From Vreelandella venusta (GTDB taxonomy: Bacteria > Pseudomonadota > Gammaproteobacteria > Pseudomonadales > Halomonadaceae): a stretch of 64,000 bases of DNA. The stretch is from positions 62,001-126,000 of the forward strand of contig NZ_BJUL01000001.1 in assembly GCF_007989605.1 (NCBI RefSeq), read 5' to 3'. The notes beneath the pieces are model-generated. The model was not told the DNA's origin, made no database searches, and saw only the letters and a list, made by a program, of their open reading frames with translations. The translations under genes were made by a program, and so were the position numbers. Shown piece by piece: positions 36,816 through 45,672 of this stretch; positions within the stretch are counted from its first letter, which is position 1; every line of letters begins with the position of its first letter.

Positions 36816-38999
36816 ATGGAAATCAAAGTTAACTATCTCGACAACCTCCGCTTAGAGGCCAAGTTCGACGATTTTACGGTTATCTCCGACCAGCCGATTC
36901 GCTACAAAGGCGACGGCTCGGCACCGGGGCCGTTTGACTACTTCCTGGCGTCGTCTGCCATGTGTGCGGCCTACTTTGTAAAGGTTTACTGCAACGCCCG
37001 CGATATTCCTACCGAAAATATTCGCCTGTCACAGAACAATATCGTCGACCCAGAAGACCGCTATAAGCAGATTTTCAAAATCCAGGTCGAGTTGCCGGAA
37101 GATATTTCTGAAAAAGATCGCCAAGGTATTCTGCGCTCCATCGATCGCTGCACGGTTAAGAAGGTGGTTCAAACCGGCCCTGATTTCCAGATCGAAACGG
37201 TAGAAAACATCGATGAAGACGCCCAGGCACTGCTGATGGGAGCGCCGGAGGGCAGTGCTACTTATATTCCAGGTAAAGATCTGCCGTTAGAGCAAACCAT
37301 TGCCAATATGAGCGCGATGCTGGCTGACCTGGGCATGAAGATCGAGATCGCCTCCTGGCGCAATATCGTGCCCCATGTTTGGTCGTTGCATATTCGCGAT
37401 GCGGCTTCGCCAATGTGTTTTACCAACGGCAAAGGAGCTACCAAAGAGAGCGCACTATGCTCGGCGCTGGGCGAATTTATTGAGCGCTTAAGCTGTAACT
37501 TCTTCTATAACGATCAGTACTTTGGTGAAGAGATTGCCAACAGCGATTTTGTTCACTACCCCAATGAGAAGTGGTTTCAGCCGGGGCCAAACGATGAACT
37601 TCCCGCCGAAATTCTCGACGACCATTGTCGCGATATTTACAACCCTGAAGGCGAGCTGTGTGGCTCACATCTGATCGATACCAATTCTGGTCGCGAAGAT
37701 AGGGGGATTGTATCGCTTCCGTTTGTGCGTCAGTCCGACGGTGAAACGGTCTACTTTCCCTCCAATCTGATCGAAAACCTGTTCCTGAGTAACGGCATGA
37801 GCGCGGGTAATACCTTGGTAGAAGCCCAGGTGCAGTGCCTGTCGGAAATTTTCGAGCGGGCGGTGAAGCGTGAGATCCTCGAGCAAGAATTAGCTCTGCC
37901 GGATGTACCGCAGGACGTGTTAGCCAAGTATCCAAGTATCGTAGAAGGTATTAACGCCCTGGAAGCCCAAGGGTTTCCGGTGTTGGTCAAAGATGCCTCT
38001 ATGGGCGGGCAGTTCCCGGTGATGTGCGTTACCTTAATGAACCCGCGTACCGGCGGTGTATTTGCTTCGTTTGGTGCGCACCCGAGCTTTGAAGTGGCGC
38101 TGGAGCGTAGCCTGACCGAGTTGCTCCAGGGCCGTAGCTTTGAGGGCTTGAATGATCTGCCGCTGCCGACGTTTAACTCGCAAACCGTATCTGAACCCAA
38201 CAACTTCGTTGAGCACTTTATCGATTCGGTGGGCGTCGTTTCCTGGCGCTTCTTTAGTGCCAAGCCCGATTTTGAATTCAGCGAATGGGATTTCTCTGGC
38301 AGTAATGAGGAAGAGGCCGCGACGCTGTTTGGCATTTTTGAGGAGCTGGGCGCGGAAGTGTATATGGCGGTCCACGAAGACCTGGGCGCACCCGTCTGTC
38401 GCATTCTGGTGCCGGGTTACTCAGAGGTGTATCCCATTGAAGACTTAATCTGGGATAACACTAATAAAGCGTTGGATTACCGCGAAGATATTCTCAATCT
38501 GCATCGCTTGGATGACGCTCAGCTTACCGATCTGGTTGAGCGGCTGGAAGAGAGCCAGATGGATGACCACGCCGATATCATCACGCTGATCGGTATCGAG
38601 TTTGATGAGAACACGGTGTGGGGGCAGCTAACGATCCTAGAGCTGAAGCTGCTGGTTTACCTTGCGCTGCAACGCCATGAAGAGGCACTGGACTGCGTGC
38701 AGATGTTCCTGCAGTACAATGATAATACCGTTGAGCGCGGCCTGTTCTATCAGGCGGTAAACGCGGTGTTAGAGATTACCCTGGATGATGAGCTAGAGCT
38801 CGACGATTACCTACCCAATTTCCAGCGCATGTTTGGTGAAGCGACCATGGCGGCTGTTGTGGGGTCGGTGAGTGGCGAAGTACGCTTCCATGGCTTAACG
38901 CCGACTAACATGCAGTTAGAAGGTCTGGAGCGCCACCAGCGCTTGATCGAAAGCTATAAGAAGCTTCATGCGGCACGAGCGGCGAAAGCAGGGGTTTAA
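36816..38999 (+). CDS. ycaO: OsmC-YcaO fusion protein
   Basis: A 727-residue two-domain protein. Residues 1-145 are OsmC-like, with both redox Cys of that fold (SSAMCAAYFVK and RCTVKKVV). From about residue 148 (IPGKDLPLEQTIANMSAMLADLG) it follows Escherichia coli YcaO over its entire length, including FTNGKGATKESALCSALGEFIERLS and SAGNTLVEAQVQCLSEIFER, the ATP-binding surface of YcaO enzymes. E. coli YcaO helps RimO methylthiolate ribosomal protein S12; rimO is not nearby. I use the ATG at 36816, the canonical OsmC opening; the frame extends to a Met at 36753 with no better ribosome site. The gene is monocistronic. Confidence 0.87.
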   Translation: MEIKVNYLDNLRLEAKFDDFTVISDQPIRYKGDGSAPGPFDYFLASSAMCAAYFVKVYCNARDIPTENIRLSQNNIVDPEDRYKQIFKIQVELPEDISEKDRQGILRSIDRCTVKKVVQTGPDFQIETVENIDEDAQALLMGAPEGSATYIPGKDLPLEQTIANMSAMLADLGMKIEIASWRNIVPHVWSLHIRDAASPMCFTNGKGATKESALCSALGEFIERLSCNFFYNDQYFGEEIANSDFVHYPNEKWFQPGPNDELPAEILDDHCRDIYNPEGELCGSHLIDTNSGREDRGIVSLPFVRQSDGETVYFPSNLIENLFLSNGMSAGNTLVEAQVQCLSEIFERAVKREILEQELALPDVPQDVLAKYPSIVEGINALEAQGFPVLVKDASMGGQFPVMCVTLMNPRTGGVFASFGAHPSFEVALERSLTELLQGRSFEGLNDLPLPTFNSQTVSEPNNFVEHFIDSVGVVSWRFFSAKPDFEFSEWDFSGSNEEEAATLFGIFEELGAEVYMAVHEDLGAPVCRILVPGYSEVYPIEDLIWDNTNKALDYREDILNLHRLDDAQLTDLVERLEESQMDDHADIITLIGIEFDENTVWGQLTILELKLLVYLALQRHEEALDCVQMFLQYNDNTVERGLFYQAVNAVLEITLDDELELDDYLPNFQRMFGEATMAAVVGSVSGEVRFHGLTPTNMQLEGLERHQRLIESYKKLHAARAAKAGV

Positions 39000-39086
39000 A
39001 CATTCCCCAAACGCGCTGCTAGTTAACTGTTTTGCTGGTGTTACGGCGCCAGCAGAGCAGGTCGCTATTTTGCCCGAACAGACGGT

Positions 39087-39989
39087 CTAATCAGCAGAGT
39101 GGAACCAAGATTGGTGGCTGAGGAATTCGATTAACTCGTGGCGAAACAGCTTGGCCCTTGCTGAAAGGCTACGCCGGTAAGGCCATACTAAGAAGATCTC
39201 ACGGTGGCGTCCCCGCCACTCAGGAAGCACTCGTATTAGCTCGCCCGCTTGTAAGCTGTTCGCCACCATACTGGCGGGCATCAAGGAGACGCCTGCTCCC
39301 GATATTGTGAGGTTCAGCACAATATTCATATCGTTACTGATATGAAAATGGCTCTTGTGGCAAGCGCACTGGCTGCCGTCTTGATGGAACAACTGCCAGT
39401 CGCTAAACATCTTTGCCGCCACGCTGGGACATGCCTGTAGTTCTTTAATGGTGCTCGGAAGAGGATGCTTCATCGATGATGAAGCCACCAAAATCGGCTC
39501 TATATAGCCCAGGTGTTTTTGAATCAGCGTCGAGTCTTTTTGTGGTCCAGAGCGAAGCGCAATATCCGCCTGATGGTCGCGAATATCCACCACATTGTTA
39601 TCGAGTTCGATTGTCAGCGCAATCTCAGGGTAGCGGTCAATAAAGTGACGCCAAAACGCATCTAGTGGCCCGCTGCCCAGATTGACGGGCGCCATAACCT
39701 TCAATGGCCCACTCAGGCTATGCAGTGTTTGATCTAGGTCTGAAATTCGCTGATCCAGTGCGAGTACTAACTCCTCACATTCGCGGAAGTAGGACTCACC
39801 CTGAGGCGTCAACGTTAACCCCTTGGTTGAACGATAGAGCAACTCTACGCCGAGTGTGGCTTCTAGTGCGCTTATGCGCCGCGACACAGTGGCAATGGTC
39901 ATCTTTAACGTTGCTGCCGTAGCCGTGAGGCTGCGTTGGTTAGCGGCCACGATAAAGATATTTAGGTCATCAAGAGAGGGTTTTTGCAT
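39087..39989 (-). CDS. LysR-family transcriptional regulator
   Basis: A 300-residue LysR regulator: N-terminal helix-turn-helix (LNIFIVAANQRSLTATAATL, TIATVSRRISALEATLG) and a substrate-binding domain from about residue 90. It is divergent from a DUF2798 gene 100 bases away, a pairing often seen in proteobacteria, and it probably controls that gene and itself. Confidence 0.85.
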   Translation of the reverse strand: MQKPSLDDLNIFIVAANQRSLTATAATLKMTIATVSRRISALEATLGVELLYRSTKGLTLTPQGESYFRECEELVLALDQRISDLDQTLHSLSGPLKVMAPVNLGSGPLDAFWRHFIDRYPEIALTIELDNNVVDIRDHQADIALRSGPQKDSTLIQKHLGYIEPILVASSSMKHPLPSTIKELQACPSVAAKMFSDWQLFHQDGSQCACHKSHFHISNDMNIVLNLTISGAGVSLMPASMVANSLQAGELIRVLPEWRGRHREIFLVWPYRRSLSARAKLFRHELIEFLSHQSWFHSAD

Positions 39990-40014
39990 TTTGCAATTCT
40001 GTAAAATTGATTCT

Positions 40015-40032
40015 CATATATTGGCATATATT
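40015..40032. promoter_or_regulatory. Direct repeat in the LysR/DUF2798 divergent promoter
   Basis: CATATATT occurs twice with a 10-base period (40015-40022, 40025-40032), placing both copies on the same face of the helix. It may be the LysR binding region or overlapping -10 elements of the two promoters. Confidence 0.45.
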
Positions 40033-40089
40033 ACCGTTATAGGTGTTTGTTAGTCTGTTTGCACTCAAACATCACCCTTAGGTACTGCC

Positions 40090-40305
40090 ATGAAACACAG
40101 AATTATCTTCGCTATTCTCATGTCGTTTACGCTATCGCTGATTATGTCCGCTTGGGTGACGTACGTGAATATTGGAACGCGTGCTGATTTTGTGGGCATC
40201 TGGATGCACGCTTGGCTGCTTGCTTGGCCAGCCGCTGGGATTATCGCGTTTATCTGCGGCCCCTTTATGCATAAATTAGCCCACCGTATTGCCGAGAAAA
40301 TTTAA
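40090..40305 (+). CDS. DUF2798 small membrane protein
   Basis: A 71-residue protein with two transmembrane helices (IIFAILMSFTLSLIMSAWVT and LLAWPAAGIIAFICGPFMH). Its size and the two-helix pattern match DUF2798, a family of unknown function. Divergent from a LysR regulator, its probable controller. Confidence 0.8.
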   Translation: MKHRIIFAILMSFTLSLIMSAWVTYVNIGTRADFVGIWMHAWLLAWPAAGIIAFICGPFMHKLAHRIAEKI

Positions 40306-40317
40306 TAAGTTCACTGA

Positions 40318-40364
40318 TGCACTCTGGTGCAGTGGTTGGTGCAGTCAGTGCACACAACTGCACC
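40318..40364 (+). repeat. Phased array of five TGCA cores upstream of agcS
   Basis: TGCA occurs at 40318, 40328, 40340, 40349 and 40359, steps of 10, 12, 9 and 10 bases. Four of the cores form GTGCA or TGCAC half-sites that can pair as TGCAC-N4-GTGCA (40318-40331) or GGTGCAG-N13-CTGCACC (40338-40364). It could be a helically phased operator or part of the leader RNA. Confidence 0.7.
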
Positions 40365-40403
40365 GCTGCGCCAAATTTAATTCTTCCCCATGCTTGGTAA
40401 AAC

Positions 40404-40485
40404 GTTCTCCGCGGCGCGGTTTTAAGAAGCGCGACCTAAAACGACGCGAATTCCAACATAACGCTAATACAAGAACGCGGAGAAC
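40404..40485 (+). promoter_or_regulatory. Structured leader of agcS that sequesters the Shine-Dalgarno site
   Basis: GTTCTCCGCG (40404-40413) is perfectly complementary to CGCGGAGAAC (40476-40485), and the second arm contains the GGAGA ribosome site 7 bases before the agcS ATG. A nested hairpin lies inside: CGCG+GTTTTA (40415-40424) with TAAAAC-GA-CGCG (40437-40448). Formed together, these would block translation, so the leader is a candidate cis-acting riboregulator. I see no match to the glycine riboswitch consensus. Confidence 0.65.
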
Positions 40486-40490
40486 ATCAC

Positions 40491-41954
40491 ATGCTTGATA
40501 TGCTCAATGAGCTCCTCTGGGGAAAGATACTGCTAGTGCTGCTGGTAGGCGTTGGTATCGGTTTTACCGTTGCTTCTCGCTTTGTGCAGTTTCGTTATTT
40601 CGGCCAAATGTTTCGTATTTTGGGGTCGGGTCAGGCTTTTAAGCGTAATAAACACGGCCACTTAAGTTCGTTTCAGGCACTTGTCCTGTCCGTGGCGGGG
40701 CGCGTCGGCGGCGGTAATATTGCCGGTGTAGCGGTCGCGATCACGCTAGGTGGCCCGGGGGCTATTTTCTGGATGTGGCTGGTGGGCCTGATGGGAATGG
40801 CGACTAGCTTTTTAGAATGTACTTTGGCGCAAACCTACAAAGAAGCGGAAGGTGATGGCACTTATCGCGGTGGCCCGGCGTATTACATTGTTAAAGGGCT
40901 AGGCAAGCAGTGGCGCTGGCTGGCAGCGTTTTACTCGGTGCTATTGCTGCTAACCTTTGGTTTTGCCTTTACCGCGCTGCAGTCTTATGCGGTAGCGACT
41001 TCATTTGGCGACGCCTTCGGTGTACCGGTGCTTTACAGTGGCATTGCCCTGGCGATGCTGGTCGGGCTGATTATTTTTGGTGGCATCAAACGTATTGCGC
41101 GCATCTCAGAGTTTCTGGTGCCTTTTATGGCGGTCAGCTATATCGCCATTGCGCTGCTGGTCATCGCCATGAACATTAATGAAATTCCCGGTGTTATTAC
41201 GCTAATCATAAAAAGTGCTTTCGGCCTTGAACCGCTAATTGGTGGCGGTATTGGTGCGGCCATTATGATGGGGTTGAAGCGTGGCCTGTTTTCTAACGAA
41301 GCGGGTCTGGGCAGTGCGCCTAATGTAGCGGCAGTTGCTTACGTGCCGCACCCGGCCAACCAAGGCATTGTGCAGGCATTTTCGGTGTTTATCGATACCG
41401 TGATTATCTGCTCTGCCACGGCATTTTTGATTCTACTCAGCGGTGTATATGACCCAGCGGCAGGCGCTGGCGTTGAAGGTATCGCTCTTACCCAGGCGGC
41501 GCTAGCCGACCATGTAGGCGAATGGGGGCGCACCTTTGTTAGCCTCGCGCTGCTGCTGTTTGCGTTCAGTACTATTTTGTACAACTACTACCTGGGTGAG
41601 AACAGCCTCAACTTCTTTAGCCGCGACAACCAGAATCTGTTTAACGCTTTCCGGGTCGCCATTGTATTGCTGGTGTGCTGGGGCGCGACCACAGATCTTG
41701 GCACTGTGTTCGGCTTTGCCGATGTCACTATGGGGCTATTGGCCGTGGTCAACTTAGTGGCGCTGATTCTGTTGTTCAAGTGCGGCCTGCGCATCCTTAA
41801 TGATTACGATAACCAGCGTCGCCAAGGTATCAAGCGGCCGATCTTCGATGCCAGTCAACATCCGGATCTTGAGCTGGACCCGAAGGCGTGGGAGCTAGAG
41901 CCTAAAGAGGCTGAGGCGTTAAAGCAGCGCTTGGCAAGCGCGCCTGCTAAGTAA
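40491..41954 (+). CDS. agcS: Amino-acid:cation symporter of the AGCS family (alanine/glycine type)
   Basis: A 487-residue sodium-coupled amino-acid importer with about 11 hydrophobic helices. The family signature is present (VGGGNIAGVAVAITLGGPGAIFWMW), as is GLFSNEAGLGSAPN, the conserved substrate and Na+ region. GGAGA lies 7 bases before the ATG but is buried in a leader stem. The asparaginase gene follows 39 bases later, so import and deamidation of an amide or related amino acid may be linked. Alanine, glycine or glutamine are the usual AGCS substrates. Confidence 0.88.
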   Translation: MLDMLNELLWGKILLVLLVGVGIGFTVASRFVQFRYFGQMFRILGSGQAFKRNKHGHLSSFQALVLSVAGRVGGGNIAGVAVAITLGGPGAIFWMWLVGLMGMATSFLECTLAQTYKEAEGDGTYRGGPAYYIVKGLGKQWRWLAAFYSVLLLLTFGFAFTALQSYAVATSFGDAFGVPVLYSGIALAMLVGLIIFGGIKRIARISEFLVPFMAVSYIAIALLVIAMNINEIPGVITLIIKSAFGLEPLIGGGIGAAIMMGLKRGLFSNEAGLGSAPNVAAVAYVPHPANQGIVQAFSVFIDTVIICSATAFLILLSGVYDPAAGAGVEGIALTQAALADHVGEWGRTFVSLALLLFAFSTILYNYYLGENSLNFFSRDNQNLFNAFRVAIVLLVCWGATTDLGTVFGFADVTMGLLAVVNLVALILLFKCGLRILNDYDNQRRQGIKRPIFDASQHPDLELDPKAWELEPKEAEALKQRLASAPAK

Positions 41955-41993
41955 GCCTGCACATGTACTAACGCTATTCGATAAGGAGAGACT

Positions 41994-43001
41994 ATGTCCC
42001 GCGTACTCATGCTCTACACCGGCGGTACCATCGGTATGCAGCCATCACCACATGGGTATGTGCCTTGCGCGGGGCTGGCCGAACGTTTAAGCGCATGCAT
42101 GGCGCTGGCCGACGACAGGTTGCCAGCGTTTGATGTACTGGAAATGCAGCCGCTGATTGATAGCGCTGAGCTAATGCCCGATGCCTGGAACCGTTTAGTG
42201 GCACTGTTAGCAAGCCACTGGCAAACATACGATGGGTTTGTAGTGCTACACGGAACCGACACCATGGCGTATAGCGCCGCTGCGCTGTCGTTTATGCTTG
42301 GCGCGCTAGACAAGCCGGTGATTTTCACCGGCGCCCAAATTCCTTTGGGGGAGCCCCGTAGCGATGCACTGAATAATCTTGTCAGTGCACTGCAACTGGT
42401 GGCTCACCCTGCAACACCTTGTGAGGTAAGTCTGGCCTTTCATGATCGACTGCTGCGCGGTAATCGCGCTCGCAAGGTACGCACTCAGGGGTTAGATGCC
42501 TTTGACTCTCCTAATTTTCCCTGGCTTGCCGAGCTGGGCATTGCCATATCTTACCCACAGCCCTCTGCATTGCTGAGTGGGCGGCCTGACTTTGCCCCCA
42601 TTGAGATGGATGATGATGCAGTCGCAATATTGCCTCTCTATCCTGGTATGTCGCTGCGCCGCGCCAAGGAGCTGCTGGCCGATGAGCGCTTAAAAGGCTT
42701 GATTCTGCATAGCTACGGCGTGGGCAACCCGCCTAGTTTTGAAGGCCAGCTGTTAACGGCGTTAACGGCGGCAAATGAACGAGGGGTCGCACTGCTTAAC
42801 GTGACTCAGTGCGCCCAAGGGGAAGTCGTACAGGGAGCTTATGCCACCGGCGCGGCGCTGAACCAAGCCGGTGTGATTGCGGGAGGCGACATCACGTTAG
42901 AAGCCGCCGTTGCAAAGCTCACAGTGCTGCTAGGTCGTGGGATGAGCGGCTCTGCGCTGCGCAGGGCGCTTAGCGGCTCATTACGAGGTGAGTGCAGCTA
43001 G
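41994..43001 (+). CDS. ansA: Type I L-asparaginase
   Basis: A 335-residue cytoplasmic asparaginase that hydrolyses asparagine to aspartate and ammonia. The two catalytic Thr motifs are present: MLYTGGTIGM at the N-terminus and VLHGTDTMAYS near residue 85. No signal peptide, which argues for AnsA rather than periplasmic AnsB. A strong AAGGAGAG site precedes the ATG. It forms an operon with agcS and converges with the DUF3422 gene. Confidence 0.87.
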   Translation: MSRVLMLYTGGTIGMQPSPHGYVPCAGLAERLSACMALADDRLPAFDVLEMQPLIDSAELMPDAWNRLVALLASHWQTYDGFVVLHGTDTMAYSAAALSFMLGALDKPVIFTGAQIPLGEPRSDALNNLVSALQLVAHPATPCEVSLAFHDRLLRGNRARKVRTQGLDAFDSPNFPWLAELGIAISYPQPSALLSGRPDFAPIEMDDDAVAILPLYPGMSLRRAKELLADERLKGLILHSYGVGNPPSFEGQLLTALTAANERGVALLNVTQCAQGEVVQGAYATGAALNQAGVIAGGDITLEAAVAKLTVLLGRGMSGSALRRALSGSLRGECS

Positions 43002-43012
43002 TATCTTGCCCT

Positions 43013-44245
43013 CTAGTGCTTTTTAACCTTCCAAATCCGCCAGGTTAGGATCGCGATAATCAGCGTACTCAGTGGCGCTATGACGGAAGCGGCAAGGTTG
43101 GGTTCGATATCGACACCTAGCGCTCTTAAGCTTTCCAGCCCTAGTTTCATTAAGCTGAAAATGTAGTAGCTGATGACGATGATCGAGAGGCCTTCAACGG
43201 CCTTTTGGATTTTGAGCTGGCTGCTTGCGCGGGCATCTAAGCTCTGCAAAATTTTGTAGTTTTGCCTCTCGATTTCGACCTGGGTGCGGGTACGCAACAA
43301 GTCGTTTAAGCGTGTGGCGCTGGTGGCCAGCGTTTCTACGCGGCGATTCATGGCATCGCAGTAGCGCACGGCCGGTTCAAACCGCCGCAAAATAAACATG
43401 CCCAGCCGAGGATAATTACCGATACGCTCCTCGCGCAGCTCATTGATGCGTGCCAACACGATGCTGGCATAGGCATCGGTCGCGCTAAAGCGTTGGCGTG
43501 TTTGTACACCGCAGCGTTCGAGTTTTGCCGAGAGCAGTGTTAAGGCGTTGAGCAGCGGTTCGGCTGGAGAGGTGTGCTGTTCGGCGTGTTGGTGAGAGAG
43601 CGCAGACAGCTCCGTTTCATAGTGTTGTAGCTCACGGCTGAGTGCTTTGGCTTCCGGTAGCGCCAGCATTGCCATTATGCGGTAAGTCTCAATATCAAAT
43701 AAGCGTCTTGCCATCCTGCCTAGTCGATAGCTATCCAGATTATCGTTAACCATTAGCAATCGGTTTCTTTGCTGATCATCCAGGTTGAAGTCGCTCCAAA
43801 CCGTGGCATCTCCGCCGCCTACCTGTGAACCCGCTGGCTGATCTAATCCATAGGCCTCCACGCTACCTGCCCATCGATTAGCCGTTTCCACGCGTAATAC
43901 GCTGGCGCTGATTATTTTATCGGCAACATCCGCGAGCAAACGGGCTAAAAAAGTAGGTGGTGTTGGCCAAATGCGAGGGTTGCTGTTGTTGTCGTGCTTA
44001 ATGGTCAGCGTAAAAAACTCGGTGTGCCGCTCCCACTTTACTAAGCAACCCTGGCAACTGACTATTTGCTGCACCTGGTCGGGCGTGACAGTGACCTCTG
44101 TCAGCTCTGCTAGGCGATTAAGCAACGTCGTAACGTCATCGCCTTCAAGCGTAAAAGCGTAGTGATGAAGACAAGCAGGCCCTTCAAAATAGATGGGAGG
44201 CCGCGCGTGAAGCTCGTTATGTAATGCCGTGTGTTGAGCATGCAT
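43013..44245 (-). CDS. DUF3422 family membrane protein
   Basis: A 410-residue protein of the DUF3422 family. The N-terminus HNELHARPPIYFEGPACLHHYAF is the conserved family opening. A long soluble, helical body follows, and two hydrophobic helices close the protein (LSIIVISYYIFSLMKLG; LAASVIAPLSTLIIAILTW). It resembles the topology of bacterial Mg2+/cation channel-like proteins but the function is unknown. Only a weak AGG site precedes the ATG; a 12-bp tandem repeat lies 23 bases upstream. Confidence 0.82.
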   Translation of the reverse strand: MHAQHTALHNELHARPPIYFEGPACLHHYAFTLEGDDVTTLLNRLAELTEVTVTPDQVQQIVSCQGCLVKWERHTEFFTLTIKHDNNSNPRIWPTPPTFLARLLADVADKIISASVLRVETANRWAGSVEAYGLDQPAGSQVGGGDATVWSDFNLDDQQRNRLLMVNDNLDSYRLGRMARRLFDIETYRIMAMLALPEAKALSRELQHYETELSALSHQHAEQHTSPAEPLLNALTLLSAKLERCGVQTRQRFSATDAYASIVLARINELREERIGNYPRLGMFILRRFEPAVRYCDAMNRRVETLATSATRLNDLLRTRTQVEIERQNYKILQSLDARASSQLKIQKAVEGLSIIVISYYIFSLMKLGLESLRALGVDIEPNLAASVIAPLSTLIIAILTWRIWKVKKH

Positions 44246-44267
44246 GAAACAAATTACCTGATCTATT

Positions 44268-44327
44268 GTTGTTACAAGTGTTGTAAAGAGTGTCGTTAAG
44301 AGCGTTGTGACGAATGTTGTTATGAAT
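44268..44327. repeat. Degenerate 12-bp tandem repeat, five copies, upstream of the DUF3422 gene
   Basis: Five consecutive 12-base units of the form GTYGTNANRARY: 44268-44279, 44280-44291, 44292-44303, 44304-44315 and 44316-44327. They lie between the DUF3422 start and the end of the SpmAB-like gene, in the promoter region of the DUF3422 gene, and are not part of a recognisable gene. Confidence 0.75.
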
Positions 44328-44363
44328 AACCAGTTTGTTGGCTAACCGAGTTGCCAAGCGGCG

Positions 44364-45593
44364 TTAGCCAAAGAACCAATAGCAGACAGTGATGGCAGTA
44401 ATAATGCCCGCAGCGTCAGCGATGAGTGCACAGCCCAGACCATGGCGAATACGGGTAACGCCGACCGCGCCAAAATAGACCGCTAGCACGTAGAAGGTCG
44501 TCTCGGTGCTGCCTTGCAGGGTGGCGGCCAGCAGGCCAGGAAAGCTATCGACGCCAAAGTTGTTCATTGTCTCAATCATCATGGCCCGCGAGCCGCTACC
44601 AGAAAGCGGTTTTACAAAGGCGGTAGGCAGCGCATCTACAAAGCGAGTGTCCCAACCAATCCCTTCCACTAACCAGCGAATGCCACTGAGCCCTGCGTCC
44701 AGAACGCCGCTGGCACGCAGTACGCCAACCGCCACCAGCATGGCAATAAGATACGGCAGCAGGGTGACGGTAAAACTGACACCTTCTTTTGCTCCTTCAA
44801 TAAAGGCGTCATACACCCTGACACCACGCAGTGCGCCGACCACTAAAAACATCATGACAATAGTGAATAACGTGAGGTTACCCACCAGTGTTGAAGCAGC
44901 CGCCAATGCCTGGGCCGACATGCCCGCCAGCGTAGTAATTAATAATCCCAAGGCAAGCGCTGCGGCGACCAAATAGGCCAGCACCACGGGTTGCCAGAGC
45001 TTTAAGCGTTGCACAAGTGCAACCGCAAGTAGCCCTGCCAGGCTGGAGGCGCTGGTAGCCAGCAGAATCGGCAGAAAGACCAAGGTTGGCTCGGCCGCGC
45101 CTTGCTGAGCACGATAAATGAAGATCGTGACAGGTAGCAGCGTCAGTGATGAGGTATTGAGTACTAAAAACAGGATTTGTGCGTTGCTGGCGGTATCGCG
45201 GCTCGGGTTGAGACTTTGCAGCGATTGCATGGCTTTAATGCCAATCGGTGTCGCAGCGTTATCTAAGCCTAGAATATTAGCCGCAAAGTTCATGCTAATT
45301 AGCCCCATGGCAGGGTGGCCCCGGGGCACTTCTGGCATTAGGCGGGAAAACAGTGGGTCAAGCACGCGGCCTAGTAAGCGAATCATGCCGGCCTTTTCGG
45401 CAATTGAAAGAAAGCCTAACCAAAGCGTCATCGTGCCTAGCAGCACTAAAATAATATCTACGCTGACGCTTGCCATATCGAACAGCGACTGCACTAAGCG
45501 AGCAAAAATCTCGCTATCGCCACCGACTAACCACTGCCACAAAGAGGCTGCAAACGCAGCAATGAAAAAGCTTAACCAAATTCCGTTTAGCAT
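44364..45593 (-). CDS. SpmA-SpmB-like fusion, nucleoside-recognition (Gate) domain membrane protein
   Basis: A 409-residue membrane protein that joins the two halves known in Bacillus as spore maturation proteins A and B. Each half carries a nucleoside-recognition Gate domain: SMNFAANILGLDNAATPIGIKAM in the first, and SGSRAMMIETMNNFGVDS with ATLQGSTETTFYVLAVYFGAVGV in the second. Non-sporulating gammaproteobacteria commonly encode this fusion; its role there is unknown, perhaps small-molecule transport. The ATG at 45593 begins the first helix; the extended frame to 45656 needs TTG. lysO lies upstream in the same direction. Confidence 0.82.
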   Translation of the reverse strand: MLNGIWLSFFIAAFAASLWQWLVGGDSEIFARLVQSLFDMASVSVDIILVLLGTMTLWLGFLSIAEKAGMIRLLGRVLDPLFSRLMPEVPRGHPAMGLISMNFAANILGLDNAATPIGIKAMQSLQSLNPSRDTASNAQILFLVLNTSSLTLLPVTIFIYRAQQGAAEPTLVFLPILLATSASSLAGLLAVALVQRLKLWQPVVLAYLVAAALALGLLITTLAGMSAQALAAASTLVGNLTLFTIVMMFLVVGALRGVRVYDAFIEGAKEGVSFTVTLLPYLIAMLVAVGVLRASGVLDAGLSGIRWLVEGIGWDTRFVDALPTAFVKPLSGSGSRAMMIETMNNFGVDSFPGLLAATLQGSTETTFYVLAVYFGAVGVTRIRHGLGCALIADAAGIITAITVCYWFFG

Positions 45594-45672
45594 AGTGGGT
45601 AGGCATCCTGGGCAGTGAAGCAGTTGTATTTTTATAACGCTGCTTATCCTACCCAATGATTGCCTGCAATCG

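Noticed and set aside
37477..37935. 152-codon minus-strand open frame inside the OsmC-YcaO gene
   Set aside because: It is antisense to a well-supported gene, has no recognisable domain and no ribosome site; Cys, Trp, His and Arg excess is typical of a shadow frame.
37751..38404. 217-codon minus-strand open frame
   Set aside because: Long, but antisense to the conserved YcaO domain, with Ser/Pro/Lys-rich content typical of shadow frames.
40306..40490. Glycine riboswitch or T-box upstream of agcS
   Set aside because: The conserved glycine aptamer cores and T-box bases are not visible. The region is structured, so I report it as an unclassified leader.
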